Shown here piece after piece: positions 41,001-49,657 of a stretch of DNA of 55,859 nt. Every line of letters starts with the position of its first letter. Positions within the stretch are counted from its first letter, which is position 1. This stretch comes from an uncultured Clostridium sp. (GTDB lineage Bacteria; Bacillota; Clostridia; TANB77; CAG-508). The notes below the pieces were generated by a model, which did not search any database, was not told the DNA's origin, and was given only the letters and a program-made list of their open reading frames with translations. A program made the translations under genes and the position numbers. Location: contig CANSOA010000002.1 in assembly GCA_947648495.1 (NCBI GenBank), forward strand, positions 230,250 through 286,108. The letters run 5' to 3'.

Positions 41001-43386
41001 TTTTTGGTGTATATTCGTCTAATTCTATATTTAAATTTAATAAAATATTGGTTCCATTTGTGATGACACTTTCGCAAAAAGTCGTTTGTGTACCGATTAA
41101 TTGAATTCTCATTTTTACCATTTCGTTGTCTATATACGTTTGAAAATCTTCAATTCTAAGACCGTTTTCATAAATTAAATTGATGCTTTGTACGGTTACA
41201 TTTTTTATGTATTTTGGAAATACCAGTTCAAAAGTTGGATTGATGTAAAGGTCGGTATTTTGTTTGTCATTGTTTAATGCGATTCGTAGTTCGACATTGT
41301 CATTTTTGGCAACAGTGGTTAGGTTTTCATTGGTTAAATTTAGTTCGGCTATTGTTTTACTGTTTTCTAGTTCTTTTATGGTAGAGATTTCAGCCATTTG
41401 GTATGTTTCGTTGAAATTTTTGTATTTTAGTTCTGCTGAAACACAACTTTTGATTTGCTTAAAAGTATTAAAAGCTTCCTTTGTATAGTTACTTTTTCCA
41501 ATACCCTTTGTGAATTCAAGGGAAACATTTCCGTTGACTGTTACGTTTTTGAAAATGATGTATAATCCCTTTTCTTTGCTGGCAAGTTTGATTTCGCACG
41601 CTTCTTCATTTGGGATTGTATCGGCTGTTAAGGTATATAGCAAATTTCCTGTTAGTGTTTGGATTTCTATGCTTGCATCATTTTGCAAGATATTTTTTAT
41701 TTCAGCATAATTGAATTTTAGTTTATTGTAATAAATATCTGATGTTGCATCAAATTCTGTGGCGTTGCCATCCAAATATAATTCTTTGGAAGCATTGATT
41801 TTGAATTCTTCGACTAAATCACTGGTCAAAATATTGATGTTGACTGTGCTGGTAAATTCACTTTCGTAAATTGCTTCTTGGGAATTATAGTTGGCATTGA
41901 TTTTGGCTTTGTTTAATTTGTCGATTGTTGTTCCTAAGTTATAGGTTATTAAATCATTTTCTTGTGTTTGTATTTCTTGAGAATTGTGTAATTCTTTTGT
42001 TGTGAAAACGTTTTCGTTGGAACTATATTCTTCTACTGTGGCTTTGATGTTATTTGGCATGGTTACATTTTGTTCAATGTAATCTTTGTATCGATAGACA
42101 ATGATATATTCGTCTTCGCCAATTGAATTTGTGGCAGTTCCTTCCTTTTCGTTGGTTACGGTTATGGTTAATTTTTTGTTATTTGCATCATAATTCCAGT
42201 TTTCTTGGTTGAAAATGACTTCTCCTAAATCTTGCCCTTTGGTTGCCATTAGTTTAGAAGCCTGTATACTGACGGTTTCTGGGGCATTTTGGTTATAGTC
42301 TGGCACATCAATTTCTAGAATAGTTTGTTTGATGGGAAGATAATTTTCTTCTTTGGTTTCTCTTTTTAGAATGATTTTGCTTTCTACAATGGTTCCTGTA
42401 TGGTCACCTAATTTAAATGGCGATACTTGGGTATATTCTGCTGTTAATTCAATTTCTTTGTTGTATTTCCAGCCAATCAGAATTTGTTGATTTTGTTCTA
42501 TTTCTAATTTTTCCAAATCGATGTTGATATAGGTTCCTTTTAACTGCAAATTGACTTGTTTATATAAATCGGCTATGTTAAAATTTTCTTTTTTGTTGTA
42601 TTCAATTTCTACTTCTATTTTTGTGTTGTAAATTACATTTTGTATTTTGATTTGATTGTTACTTATGATTTCTGTTTCAAAATCTTTTGCGGTAAGTTCT
42701 TCATAAGTTTCAATTTTGTCTTGGATCACTTCTTCTTCGCTGACAAAATTATTTTCTTCTATTTCTCTTGTTTGGCTCGATCGACTGGTTATTTCATTTT
42801 TGGTCCAATTTTCTGGTATTTCGTTTGCAACAGCATTTTCTTCTGTGGTAGATATTATATTTTGTGTTTCGTCTGCTCTGTTTTGTTGCGAAATTTGGTT
42901 TTCTGCGGTTATATTTTCTAGTACATTATTTTTAGTGGTATTTTCCTTTTGGATTTCTTTCTCAGACTCCTGTGTTTCTTCAAGTTCCTCTGTTACAGAA
43001 TTTTCATTTGGATTGAGAACAGCTTCAATGCTTTGCGCTTTTTCTTCTGTTTCGTCGATTGTTATATTGTTTATTTTAGAGAATTTGAAATTGGCATCGT
43101 TGTCTGCTGTAATGGTCCCTTCTTTCAAGAAGCCCTTTCCTATGTCATTTGGCGTTATTTCTAAGGTCAAAGTCGCTTTTTCATTTACGTTTGCAACGTT
43201 TTGGGTATTTTTTTCTTCTTGAAAATAACTTTTAAATTTCATTTCTCCCTGATTCAAAAAGCCATTTGTAATCGCTGACAAGCCATCTGTTGTCGCAATT
43301 GCTTCTAGCGTTTGACCCAAGTATGAAAATACAATGACAAAAATAATTAACATACTTATCATTTTCTTTGACTTAGAATAAAGCAT
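38008..43386 (-). CDS. Giant surface protein with DUF11-like and SdrD-B-like domains, membrane-anchored
   Basis: A 1792-aa protein starting at ATG 43386 (GAGGGG just upstream). It has a signal peptide (about 1-29, ending GQTLEA), an Asn/Glu-rich stretch (about 110-230), a long beta-rich region with DUF11-like segments, one SdrD-B-like domain (about 1467, GNVYVDTDANGLKTDED) and a C-terminal transmembrane helix (about 1752-1772) followed by a Lys-rich tail. It is the first gene of the first surface unit and precedes the 2718-aa gene by 13 bases, so the two are probably made together. It mirrors the 1687-aa protein of the second unit in order and in conserved blocks. No LPxTG and no in-frame CGG were found. 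Confidence 0.88.
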   Translation of the reverse strand: MLYSKSKKMISMLIIFVIVFSYLGQTLEAIATTDGLSAITNGFLNQGEMKFKSYFQEEKNTQNVANVNEKATLTLEITPNDIGKGFLKEGTITADNDANFKFSKINNITIDETEEKAQSIEAVLNPNENSVTEELEETQESEKEIQKENTTKNNVLENITAENQISQQNRADETQNIISTTEENAVANEIPENWTKNEITSRSSQTREIEENNFVSEEEVIQDKIETYEELTAKDFETEIISNNQIKIQNVIYNTKIEVEIEYNKKENFNIADLYKQVNLQLKGTYINIDLEKLEIEQNQQILIGWKYNKEIELTAEYTQVSPFKLGDHTGTIVESKIILKRETKEENYLPIKQTILEIDVPDYNQNAPETVSIQASKLMATKGQDLGEVIFNQENWNYDANNKKLTITVTNEKEGTATNSIGEDEYIIVYRYKDYIEQNVTMPNNIKATVEEYSSNENVFTTKELHNSQEIQTQENDLITYNLGTTIDKLNKAKINANYNSQEAIYESEFTSTVNINILTSDLVEEFKINASKELYLDGNATEFDATSDIYYNKLKFNYAEIKNILQNDASIEIQTLTGNLLYTLTADTIPNEEACEIKLASKEKGLYIIFKNVTVNGNVSLEFTKGIGKSNYTKEAFNTFKQIKSCVSAELKYKNFNETYQMAEISTIKELENSKTIAELNLTNENLTTVAKNDNVELRIALNNDKQNTDLYINPTFELVFPKYIKNVTVQSINLIYENGLRIEDFQTYIDNEMVKMRIQLIGTQTTFCESVITNGTNILLNLNIELDEYTPKKQDQIKLYYCNEGVTNYESQTKWTIGKEVPSGILKDTNGFDVAIINYKAPNGFITANSFINYDGQSSKIKSISQGERTARIAMNPNTQIATMELIAMNNTENQCTDAVFIGRIPFKGNKSVITGKNLGTTTNVKILGEIQENIQNPNMATIYYSTNEKATSDLNNTQNNWTTNATNPQDIKSYMIVVKGEIIPGTILKYTYDFEIPADLYYDEAIFGSFGGYYNNHHDTVVSYESTEADKVGLLTQTKPNISEINHKQGLNMVVYPFGENDNLYYGQIVTLTTKVVNNTNEDITNATLKVSLPTGTIYVEQRYTGEAPNARKYEDITDIDIKEFEIGKLPKGSVREFKFEVRILDNNQDMTRLTGYAQLNDIVYNYEWRAKKAKMSIYAETQDIKSYHEGSEIIYLVDVKKQNDKIIRDLKLDFKLPDYIQVTDIQVGNQDTYKSVIYNTQDRITTAEIGQLTADEKNIKIHCKVNGLNAERTINETIFNVYESEQKDRIYSSNVIKTNTEKIFVEVTQAFNSNEFNYKDLFEYRLTIQNKSALDTEVEISNYFPDTIYFEKSYLFVNEEEKQVDLNNNFLRYETLPAGGKIEIVVIGEVIDWKGYHEEEEILNTAKVIIQKTREEITSNEVNIKIHGDPKTNHDNFEEGITDDEEAQDPIQQEEAEQANQYSISGNVYVDTDANGLKTDEDKTIKSQVQVQLLKGSNMIKATTTDSLGNYTFSNLESGDYSIVYHYDKETYMLPPYTQQQTNEVSKVMETEEGTSVTDNITLTDSSIENLNTGLQEKEKFDFEIKQYVESSIVNVKGEEISYNYNDLELAKIEMDPSELKNASIKLKYKIVVTNVGNVEGQVTSIVDYLPNGLIFDQAENEDWTIGVIKENIYYDGLKGIDIAPGESQEITLILNKKMTEDNTGIISNKVQIAYTESSTRLTEAISGNFATQETIVTITQGKHTGLKVVISTISFTGIVGLFGYMIKTGRFEKKFNGKKWIKKVYK

Positions 43387-43431
43387 TTTTTCCCCTCTTT
43401 TCTTGTATATTTTTATTTTATTATTTATTCT

Positions 43432-43460
43432 ATATTAAAATATTTAAATGATTTTGTAAA
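43432..43460 (-). promoter_or_regulatory. Predicted promoter of the first surface-protein unit
   Basis: On the minus strand: TTTACA (43455-43460), 17-bp spacer, TAATAT (43432-43437), 45 bases before the ATG. The rest of 43387-43995 has no gene. It holds a palindrome (GTTACA-TTTA-TGTAAC at 43566-43581), a C-poor plus strand and REP copies. Confidence 0.45.
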
Positions 43461-43750
43461 TAGCAAAAATTGCCATTTTTCGCTATTTTTCGCAACTTTT
43501 TAAGTCGCTTTGTTTACGGAAAATACTGATTTACTGAAATTATTAAGTTTTGATTAAGTTTTTGTTACATTTATGTAACGTGGATTAGCAGGAGAGTATT
43601 TATGAATGGTTTGGTTCTAGGGAAATATAGCGTTTGGGTTTTTGGGCGTTTGGGAAAAAGTTATTATAGGATTGATTAAGGAATATAATAGGTAGGTTAT
43701 TATATTTGTATAAATAAAAGATTGGAAGATTTGGGAAATTAGGAAAAAAT

Positions 43751-43872
43751 GGGGACGGGGACACTCTTGAAAATAAAACAGGAAAAGATGGAGAAAAAAT
43801 GGGGACGGGGACAGTCTTAGAAATTAAAAACAAAAAAATTAGTGAAAAAACGGAAAAAACGGGGACACTCTT
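43751..43872 (+). repeat. REP array upstream of the RAYT gene (three direct copies, the last one short)
   Basis: GGGGACGGGGACACTCTT at 43751-43768, GGGGACGGGGACAGTCTT at 43801-43818 and a short form GGGGACACTCTT at 43861-43872. The spacers are A/G-rich. Confidence 0.88.
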
Positions 43873-43995
43873 ATTTAAGAATTAAAAAATATAATTTTAA
43901 AAAAGTTAAATAATCTCTTTACAAAACTAAAAAAAAGTTTTATAATATATTTACTTTTGGGGGAATAATATGAACTAGAGAAGAAAGGAAGGTCT

Positions 43996-44508
43996 ATGCC
44001 AAGAATACCCAGAAGTAATACAAAATCTCAATTTTTTCACACTATGGTTCAGGGAATTGAAAAAAGTTTTATTTTCGATAATCCCGCAAATATGAAAATT
44101 TATCTAAATTTAATTAGTAAAAATTCTAAAAAATTTAATGTCTATATTTTAGCATACTGTATTATGTATAATCATGCGCACATTCTCATACATGTAAATT
44201 CTATTGACCAGATGATAAAATTTTTTAGATGTGTGAATACCGCATATGCTAAATACTTTAATTCCCAAAATAACAGGGTTGGTTATGTATTTAGAAATAG
44301 GTATAAAAGTCAAGAAATTTTTACTATTAGACAACTTTTCAATACAATTAATTATATACATAATAATCCAATAAAAGCTAATATCTGTAGTGAGGCAAAA
44401 AATTATGAATATTCTAGTTATAATGAATATTTTTCTAATATAAAAATAATTAATAAAGATATTATAAGTAAGTATTTTATGTCAAATGAAATTTTTAAAT
44501 TAGAATAA
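43996..44508 (+). mobile_element. REP-associated tyrosine transposase (RAYT, Y1/TnpA_REP family)
   Basis: A 170-aa Y1-type HUH single-strand transposase. The N-terminus MPRIPRSNTKSQFFHTM is of the family type, NHAHILIHV carries the HUH histidines, and INYIHNNPIKA carries the catalytic tyrosine. The length matches intact members. ATG 43996 has an AAGGAAGG-type ribosome binding site, and a terminator follows. It lies between direct REP copies on the left and inverted copies on the right, the arrangement expected if it acts on those REPs. Probably a domesticated or low-activity element; no insertion-sequence ends were seen. Confidence 0.92.
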
Positions 44509-44516
44509 TAAAAAAC

Positions 44517-44562
44517 AAAAAGAAAATGTTTCTATAATTCTTAGAACATTTTCTTTTTATTT
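44517..44562 (+). terminator. Terminator of the RAYT gene
   Basis: AAAAAGAAAATGTT and AACATTTTCTTTTT form a long stem followed by T-rich DNA, just after the stop codon. Confidence 0.85.
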
Positions 44563-44566
44563 TATG

Positions 44567-44634
44567 AAGAGTGTCCCCGTCCCCATTTTTTCTCCATTTT
44601 TTCCTTTCTTATTTTCAAGACTGTCCCCGTCCCC
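44567..44634 (-). repeat. Inverted REP copies downstream of the RAYT gene (two)
   Basis: AAGAGTGTCCCCGTCCCC at 44567-44584 and AAGACTGTCCCCGTCCCC at 44617-44634, the reverse complement of the upstream copies and with the same C/G variation in the ACACTC/ACAGTC part. A G-poor stretch follows to about 44760. Confidence 0.88.
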
Positions 44635-44807
44635 CAAAATCCCCAAAAACAAACACCAAAAAACCTAAAAAAGCCAAAAATCCCCCTCCAAAAACGCTTT
44701 TAAAAAATCAAAAAAATAATTTTAATAATTTCCCAAAATTTGTTACTTTTTCCAATCCTCTAGCATATACTGATATAAAGTATCATACTTAAAAGGAGGC
44801 GTTTTAT

Positions 44808-44948
44808 ATGAATAATAATATGGATATTAATAAATTACTTTCTGTTATCTCAAAAATGGATAAAGCAGAACTAGAAAAAAATATTTATAAAGCTCAACAA
44901 ATTTTGAACAATTCTGATATTAAGAAAAATTTTGATAAACAGGAGTAA
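44808..44948 (+). CDS. Small protein of unknown function (46 aa)
   Basis: ATG 44808 has AAAAGGAGG 8 bases upstream, and the stop lies 2 bases before the next gene. The protein is helical and charged, with LLSVISKMDKAELEKNI near its middle. Unrecognised. Tight spacing to the next gene suggests a two-gene unit. Confidence 0.7.
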   Translation: MNNNMDINKLLSVISKMDKAELEKNIYKAQQILNNSDIKKNFDKQE

Positions 44949-44950
44949 TT

Positions 44951-45361
44951 ATGAACGAGGATTTTTCTAACATTTTAAATAACTTTTCTAATATTTTAAA
45001 AGAAAAAGATATTGATTTAAACAACATAATAGGCGGAGAAAATCCGCCTAATGATAATCACGAAAACAATCAAGAAGATTTTTCTTTTGATATTAATACC
45101 ATCTTAAAAATAAAAGATATTATGAACAGCATGAATAACAAAAATAGTCCACGAAATCAACTTTTGCACTCTCTAAAACCATATTTGGAAGACACTAAAA
45201 AAGAAAAATTAGAACAGTATATTAAGATAGCTAATCTTTTATCTGTTCTAGATTCTTTTGATGACCAAAATACCTTGGGCTTTTTAAATTCTTTTAAATT
45301 TCTAAAAGATAGTGACTACGATTTCGTTTTAATGCTCATTTTATTTTTGTTAATCTTCTAA
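44951..45361 (+). CDS. Unknown acidic protein with a C-terminal hydrophobic end
   Basis: A 136-aa protein that starts 2 bases after the 46-aa gene, with CAGGAG as ribosome binding site. It has an Asn/Asp-rich N-terminal half, then a helical block (RNQLLHSLKPYLEDTKKEKL, about 75-95) of a type I have seen in uncharacterised Clostridia proteins, and a hydrophobic end (VLMLILFLLIF). The last 12 bases overlap the convergent minC gene. Function unknown. Confidence 0.7.
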   Translation: MNEDFSNILNNFSNILKEKDIDLNNIIGGENPPNDNHENNQEDFSFDINTILKIKDIMNSMNNKNSPRNQLLHSLKPYLEDTKKEKLEQYIKIANLLSVLDSFDDQNTLGFLNSFKFLKDSDYDFVLMLILFLLIF

Positions 45362-45961
45362 AAGTTCAATCGAATTCCCCTTAATGCCAAAAATCGGACA
45401 TCTTTCCTCTTTTTCCGTTACTTCTTTTACCAAATTGGAAATCCTAATTTGCGTTGACTCAATGATATTTGCGGAAATAACGGCCTTCGTATTACCATTA
45501 GCTCCTGCATGCGCAACACCTCTTAATGTTCCCAAAACAGAAATATTTCCTCCTGCCACAATTTCCGCACCAGAATTGACATCACCACATATCACAATAC
45601 TGCCAACATATTCTTCCTTCGTTCCAGAACGTATCGAATTATAAATATACTTGGTTTCTGAAATTTCTGTTTCTACCTCAAATGTTTTTTTAATAGCATG
45701 TAATCCCAGTAAATCAGATGCTTCATCAAATTTTACATCCACGTCAATTTCCGCAATTATCATCTTTTTGATGATTTTCCTTTCATTTTCAGAAAATAAC
45801 TTTCCCGTTACTCGTATTGGCACATTTGAATTTTTGTAAAATTCTTTTAATTTTGGCAATTTTTCTTGCAACTCTTCCACAACTTTTGTGTTATTGGCTT
45901 GTACATTAATGTTCAGCACAATTTCATCTGTCGTTTGTTTAATTCTTATATTGTTTAACAT
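45350..45961 (-). CDS. minC: Septum site-determining protein MinC
   Basis: A 203-aa inhibitor of FtsZ polymerisation. The N-terminal alpha/beta FtsZ-interaction domain spans about 1-95. The C-terminal right-handed beta-helix (about 110-203) carries IRSGTKEEYVGSIVICGDVN, GAEIVAGGNISVLGTLRGVAHAG and NTKAVISANII, the classic MinC_C repeats. ATG 45961 has AAGGGGG upstream. It follows pbp2. No minD lies downstream, where it usually does, because the next gene is convergent; MinD must be encoded elsewhere or be absent. No in-frame CGG. Confidence 0.92.
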   Translation of the reverse strand: MLNNIRIKQTTDEIVLNINVQANNTKVVEELQEKLPKLKEFYKNSNVPIRVTGKLFSENERKIIKKMIIAEIDVDVKFDEASDLLGLHAIKKTFEVETEISETKYIYNSIRSGTKEEYVGSIVICGDVNSGAEIVAGGNISVLGTLRGVAHAGANGNTKAVISANIIESTQIRISNLVKEVTEKEERCPIFGIKGNSIELLED

Positions 45962-46003
45962 TTTATCCCCCTTTTCGCAGACGATTAACACTCGCCCTAC
46001 GGT

Positions 46004-48058
46004 TTATCTAAAATATTCGATTTCATTTTCTGCAGACATATCTTCCACAATTTGTTGCACATTCATTCCGAAATATTCCGCAATGATTTCTCTTACAACT
46101 TCTGCTGTATAATAGCCATGTCCTCCATTCTCTACAATAATAACAACCGCAATCTCTGGTTTCTCAAATGGTGCAAATCCCACAAACCATGCATTTACGT
46201 CTCCTGTTGTGGTTTCTGCTGAACCCGTTTTTCCCCCTACAGAAATGTTAAAATCTGAAAATACGGAACGCGCCGTTCCTCCTTCTCCTTCTGTAACCGC
46301 TCTCATTCCTTGTAACACTGCATTTATCGTTTCTGCTTTAATTGGTAAATCTTCTGTATTATTTGCTTCTATCCCTAATTTTTTGTCTGTAAATTCTCTA
46401 ATTTCCGAATCTGGTACTTGCGTTCCATCTGATTTCATCACACTTTTTATAATGCTCAAATCAACTTTATGTCCACCATTGGCAACCATAGAAATATATT
46501 TTGCCATTTGAACTGGCGTGAAGTTATTATAGCCTTGCCCAATTGCCGCAACCAAAGTATCTCCAACCATCCAGCTTGTTCCCTTGCTCTCTGTAATCCT
46601 TCTATTGGCTACCGTTCCTGAAACTTCACTATACAATTCGATTCCCGTTTTTTGCCCCAATCCAAAATATCGCGCATATCTTTCCAAATTATCAATTCCC
46701 ATTCTGTTACTCACTTCATAAAAGAAATAATTACAAGATTTCTCAATCGCACCAGATACATTCAAATACCCATGACCTCTTCCATATTCCCTATAATACC
46801 AACATCTTGGATTATGCGCTGCTGGATAAGGACCATTGTCATTAATTTTTTCATATGGATCTGTAACACCTGTTTCTAATGCTGCAATTGCTGTAATCAT
46901 TTTAAAAATGGAACCCGGCGCATAGGGACTTTGAATGGTCCTATTGTGCAATGGCTTTAATGGATTATTAATATATTCATTATATTTTTCATTACTAATT
47001 CCGTTATAGAACAATTCTGGTTCATAATCTGGATAACTTGCCATTGCCAAAATCTCACCTGTATTTACATTAGTTACAACAACGGCTCCTCCTTTTGCTT
47101 GATAGGTTTGAGAAAATCCACCAGATTTGATTTTTTGAATATTGGCTGCCAAAGCATTTTCTGTTATTTTTTGCAAATTAGAATCTATGGTAAGCACTAC
47201 ATCTGCTCCACCAATTGCTTCTTTGCTGGTGTATTCACCTGTAATCGTTCCATCTACTGACATATCAATTTGCTTTACACCATCTTGACCTCTCAAATAT
47301 TCTTCAAATACTTTTTCAATACCAGTTTTCCCAATTTTATCAGTTGTTTGATATTCGTAGGTGTCTCCTTTTTCTTCTAATTCGTCTTGATCTGGTTTAG
47401 AAATTCTTCCCATATATCCTAAAATATGAGATGCCATATTGCCTACATGATATTTTCGAATTGGTTCAATGACGATATTGACACCCGTTAATTCTTCGCC
47501 TCTTTCTTGCAATTGAACGGCACTTTGCCTTGAAATCTCATCGGCTATTTCAATGGATTTTGTTGTAGAATAACCTTTGGTTGTTATGGCATATCGAATA
47601 GCTAGAATTTTTCTGATTTGAGTAATGTCATCTGTTGCGATTTCGTATTTATCTCGCATGATATAAAAGGCTTCTTCTGCTGATGCCGTTTCTGGGATTT
47701 TATACTTTTTCTTCCATTGAGCCAAAGCTTCTTCTGAATCAAAATGGTACTCAAATGGCTCAATAGAAATGGGAAATGGGTCGATATATTGATCTCCATT
47801 GTTTTCTAATATGGTTGTCATTAACAAAATAGAATTATTTAATTGTTCATCTTCTACTTTGGTTTTGTACATTTCTAAAGAAAAACTCATATCAGTGCTG
47901 ACTAAAGCGTTTCCTGAACGGTCTAAAATACTGCCTCTGGCTGCTTCTATGGTGGATTCTCTGGATAACCTTGTATTGGAGTTTTCTCTGTATTCTTGCC
48001 CTTTTATGATTTGTATATCAAATAATCGAATGAGAATCACAACTCCAATAATGTACAC
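46004..48058 (-). CDS. mrdA: Penicillin-binding protein 2 (elongation transpeptidase)
   Basis: A class B PBP of 684 aa from GTG 48058 that cross-links peptidoglycan in the elongasome. It has an N-terminal membrane helix, a pedestal domain (about 35-290) and a transpeptidase domain with SIFK (active Ser, about 383), SCN (about 441) and KTG (about 606). The start is odd: coding continues upstream of the GTG (NDLKNLNFRFNVLSVIV), typical of the PBP2 cytoplasmic tail, but no ATG/GTG/TTG lies there before the stop. A Shine-Dalgarno AAGGTG at 48125-48130 sits 6 bases before an ACG (48118) and 12 before an ATA (48112). A non-AUG start is likely. Between mreD and minC. Confidence 0.92.
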   Translation of the reverse strand: MYIIGVVILIRLFDIQIIKGQEYRENSNTRLSRESTIEAARGSILDRSGNALVSTDMSFSLEMYKTKVEDEQLNNSILLMTTILENNGDQYIDPFPISIEPFEYHFDSEEALAQWKKKYKIPETASAEEAFYIMRDKYEIATDDITQIRKILAIRYAITTKGYSTTKSIEIADEISRQSAVQLQERGEELTGVNIVIEPIRKYHVGNMASHILGYMGRISKPDQDELEEKGDTYEYQTTDKIGKTGIEKVFEEYLRGQDGVKQIDMSVDGTITGEYTSKEAIGGADVVLTIDSNLQKITENALAANIQKIKSGGFSQTYQAKGGAVVVTNVNTGEILAMASYPDYEPELFYNGISNEKYNEYINNPLKPLHNRTIQSPYAPGSIFKMITAIAALETGVTDPYEKINDNGPYPAAHNPRCWYYREYGRGHGYLNVSGAIEKSCNYFFYEVSNRMGIDNLERYARYFGLGQKTGIELYSEVSGTVANRRITESKGTSWMVGDTLVAAIGQGYNNFTPVQMAKYISMVANGGHKVDLSIIKSVMKSDGTQVPDSEIREFTDKKLGIEANNTEDLPIKAETINAVLQGMRAVTEGEGGTARSVFSDFNISVGGKTGSAETTTGDVNAWFVGFAPFEKPEIAVVIIVENGGHGYYTAEVVREIIAEYFGMNVQQIVEDMSAENEIEYFR

Positions 48059-48240
48059 AATAACTGACAGAACGTTAAATCTGAAATTTAAATTTTTTAA
48101 ATCATTGTTTATTTTCGTTTATTTCACCTTCTTTACTATTTTGGTTTTGTTTTGGTTAAATGAACGATTGATAATCGCATTTATCGTTAAATTTTTTTCG
48201 GTTGCTTTTGTGATAAGTAATTCGCAATTGTCCTTACGGT

Positions 48241-48774
48241 TTAGAAATATCTTGTTAGGATATTATTTTTCTTGAATGTTCTGTCAATACTATAGCCCAT
48301 TTTTTGTAGCATTGGATAGAAAATTATGGTTAGTAAAATGTTGTATAGTACTTCAAGAGCTAATATTTTTATAAAAAATAGAATTTCAGGTTCAAATCCT
48401 AGTATGATTGAGTTAATTGCATAATAGCCTATTTCGTAAATAATGGTGGATACTGCTATCATGATAATAATGGTTATTTTATTTTCTTTTGAAAAGTTGC
48501 GGTCAAAATAGGCGCCTAAATAGCCAACTACACATAACATCACTGCTGTTATTCCAATGGATTTACTATAGATTAAGTCAATAGTTAACCCACATATAAC
48601 CCCAAAAAATATTCCTACTGTTGCATTGGCGGAAAGCCCAATAAATACTATAAATATTACAAATAAATTTGGCATCACTCCTGCAATTGTAAAATTTTGA
48701 AAAATATTTGCTTGTAGGAAAAATAGGATAAAAAATGCTAAAATTAATAAAATCAAAATCGTTGTTTTTTTCAT
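48241..48774 (-). CDS. mreD: Rod shape-determining protein MreD
   Basis: A 177-aa integral membrane protein with about five to six hydrophobic segments and typical MreD features (NIFQNFTIAGVMPNLFVIF, and GIFFGVICGLTIDLIYSKSIG). It is part of the MreBCD-RodA-PBP2 elongation machinery. ATG 48774 with AAAGGATAG upstream. A 182-base gap separates it from pbp2; nothing but the pbp2 leader is visible there. Confidence 0.9.
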   Translation of the reverse strand: MKKTTILILLILAFFILFFLQANIFQNFTIAGVMPNLFVIFIVFIGLSANATVGIFFGVICGLTIDLIYSKSIGITAVMLCVVGYLGAYFDRNFSKENKITIIIMIAVSTIIYEIGYYAINSIILGFEPEILFFIKILALEVLYNILLTIIFYPMLQKMGYSIDRTFKKNNILTRYF

Positions 48775-48804
48775 TGCTATCCTTTCATTTTTTCTGTTTT
48801 TTAA

Positions 48805-49620
48805 TTAATTATTGATAACCAATACGGTATCTACTGTTGAAAAATCCACCGCTGTTTTTATGGTTGCATATCGGTCTGTGATATTGCTAGTTGTTATAAT
48901 TTCTTCTATGGTGCCAATTAAAATTCCTTTTCTGTAAATTCCTCCCAAACCAGAAGTGTAGACATTATCTCCTTGAATTAATTCTGCACCAGATGGAATA
49001 TAGGACGCTCTCAAAATTTGGTTATTTTCCAAAGTTCCTTTACAAATAATGCTTTCTTCTGTTGTACTAATATTGCAACTCACCGTGCTGGCAGGATCAA
49101 CAATGACTTGTACTTTTGCTGTATTTTCTGTTACAGATATAATATGCCCTACCAATCCTTTATCCGCAATAACTGTCATGTTAACTTCTACGCCATCCTT
49201 TTTACCAACATTAATGACTAAATCACTACTATAGTTACTTACGTCTTTATCAATTACATAGGCTGGAATTGTATTGTAATCCGCATATTTTTGCGTTAAA
49301 TTCATATATTCTTGCAAAATAACATTGTCCGCTTTTATGCTTTCTAATTCTCTTAATTCTGTTTCTAGTTGACTATTTCGACTTTTTAATTGTTCGTTTT
49401 CGATTTGTAGATTTTCTATATCTGTAAAATAAGCAGAATTTCCTTGAATTTTATTTCTCAAATCAGTAAATACTCTCTGAAGTGGCGTTACAACTGAATT
49501 AACCGCACTTTCTAAAAAAGAGAATCTATCAATTTTCATATTGGAAAGAAATATTAGTAAGCCTAATATGATTAACGTTATAATTCCTCCAAGTATATTG
49601 GATTGCTTGTTTCTGTTCAT
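48805..49620 (-). CDS. mreC: Rod shape-determining protein MreC
   Basis: A 271-aa bitopic protein with a transmembrane helix at about 10-28, a coiled coil at about 55-105 and a beta-barrel domain (about 110-268) with VINVGKKDGVEVNM, DKGLVGHI and GDNVYTSGLGGIYRKGILIG, as in MreC. It links the cytoskeleton to PBP2 outside the membrane. ATG 49620 has an AAGGA upstream. It follows radC with no mreB between them. No in-frame CGG. Confidence 0.92.
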   Translation of the reverse strand: MNRNKQSNILGGIITLIILGLLIFLSNMKIDRFSFLESAVNSVVTPLQRVFTDLRNKIQGNSAYFTDIENLQIENEQLKSRNSQLETELRELESIKADNVILQEYMNLTQKYADYNTIPAYVIDKDVSNYSSDLVINVGKKDGVEVNMTVIADKGLVGHIISVTENTAKVQVIVDPASTVSCNISTTEESIICKGTLENNQILRASYIPSGAELIQGDNVYTSGLGGIYRKGILIGTIEEIITTSNITDRYATIKTAVDFSTVDTVLVINN

Positions 49621-49657
49621 TTTTATCCTTCCTTTTTATTTATTTTAAAAATTGCCC

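Noticed and set aside
42716..43222. 168-codon plus-strand frame antisense to a giant surface gene
   Set aside because: Lies wholly opposite a well-supported coding region, is Ser/Phe/Val-rich as expected from the antisense of Glu/Asn-rich codons, and has no ribosome binding site. The same applies to similar frames at 13287, 20364, 21200, 25470 and 50279.
17152..43386. Sortase-type LPxTG anchoring of the giant proteins
   Set aside because: No LPxTG-like motif before the C-terminal helices and no sortase gene in the window.
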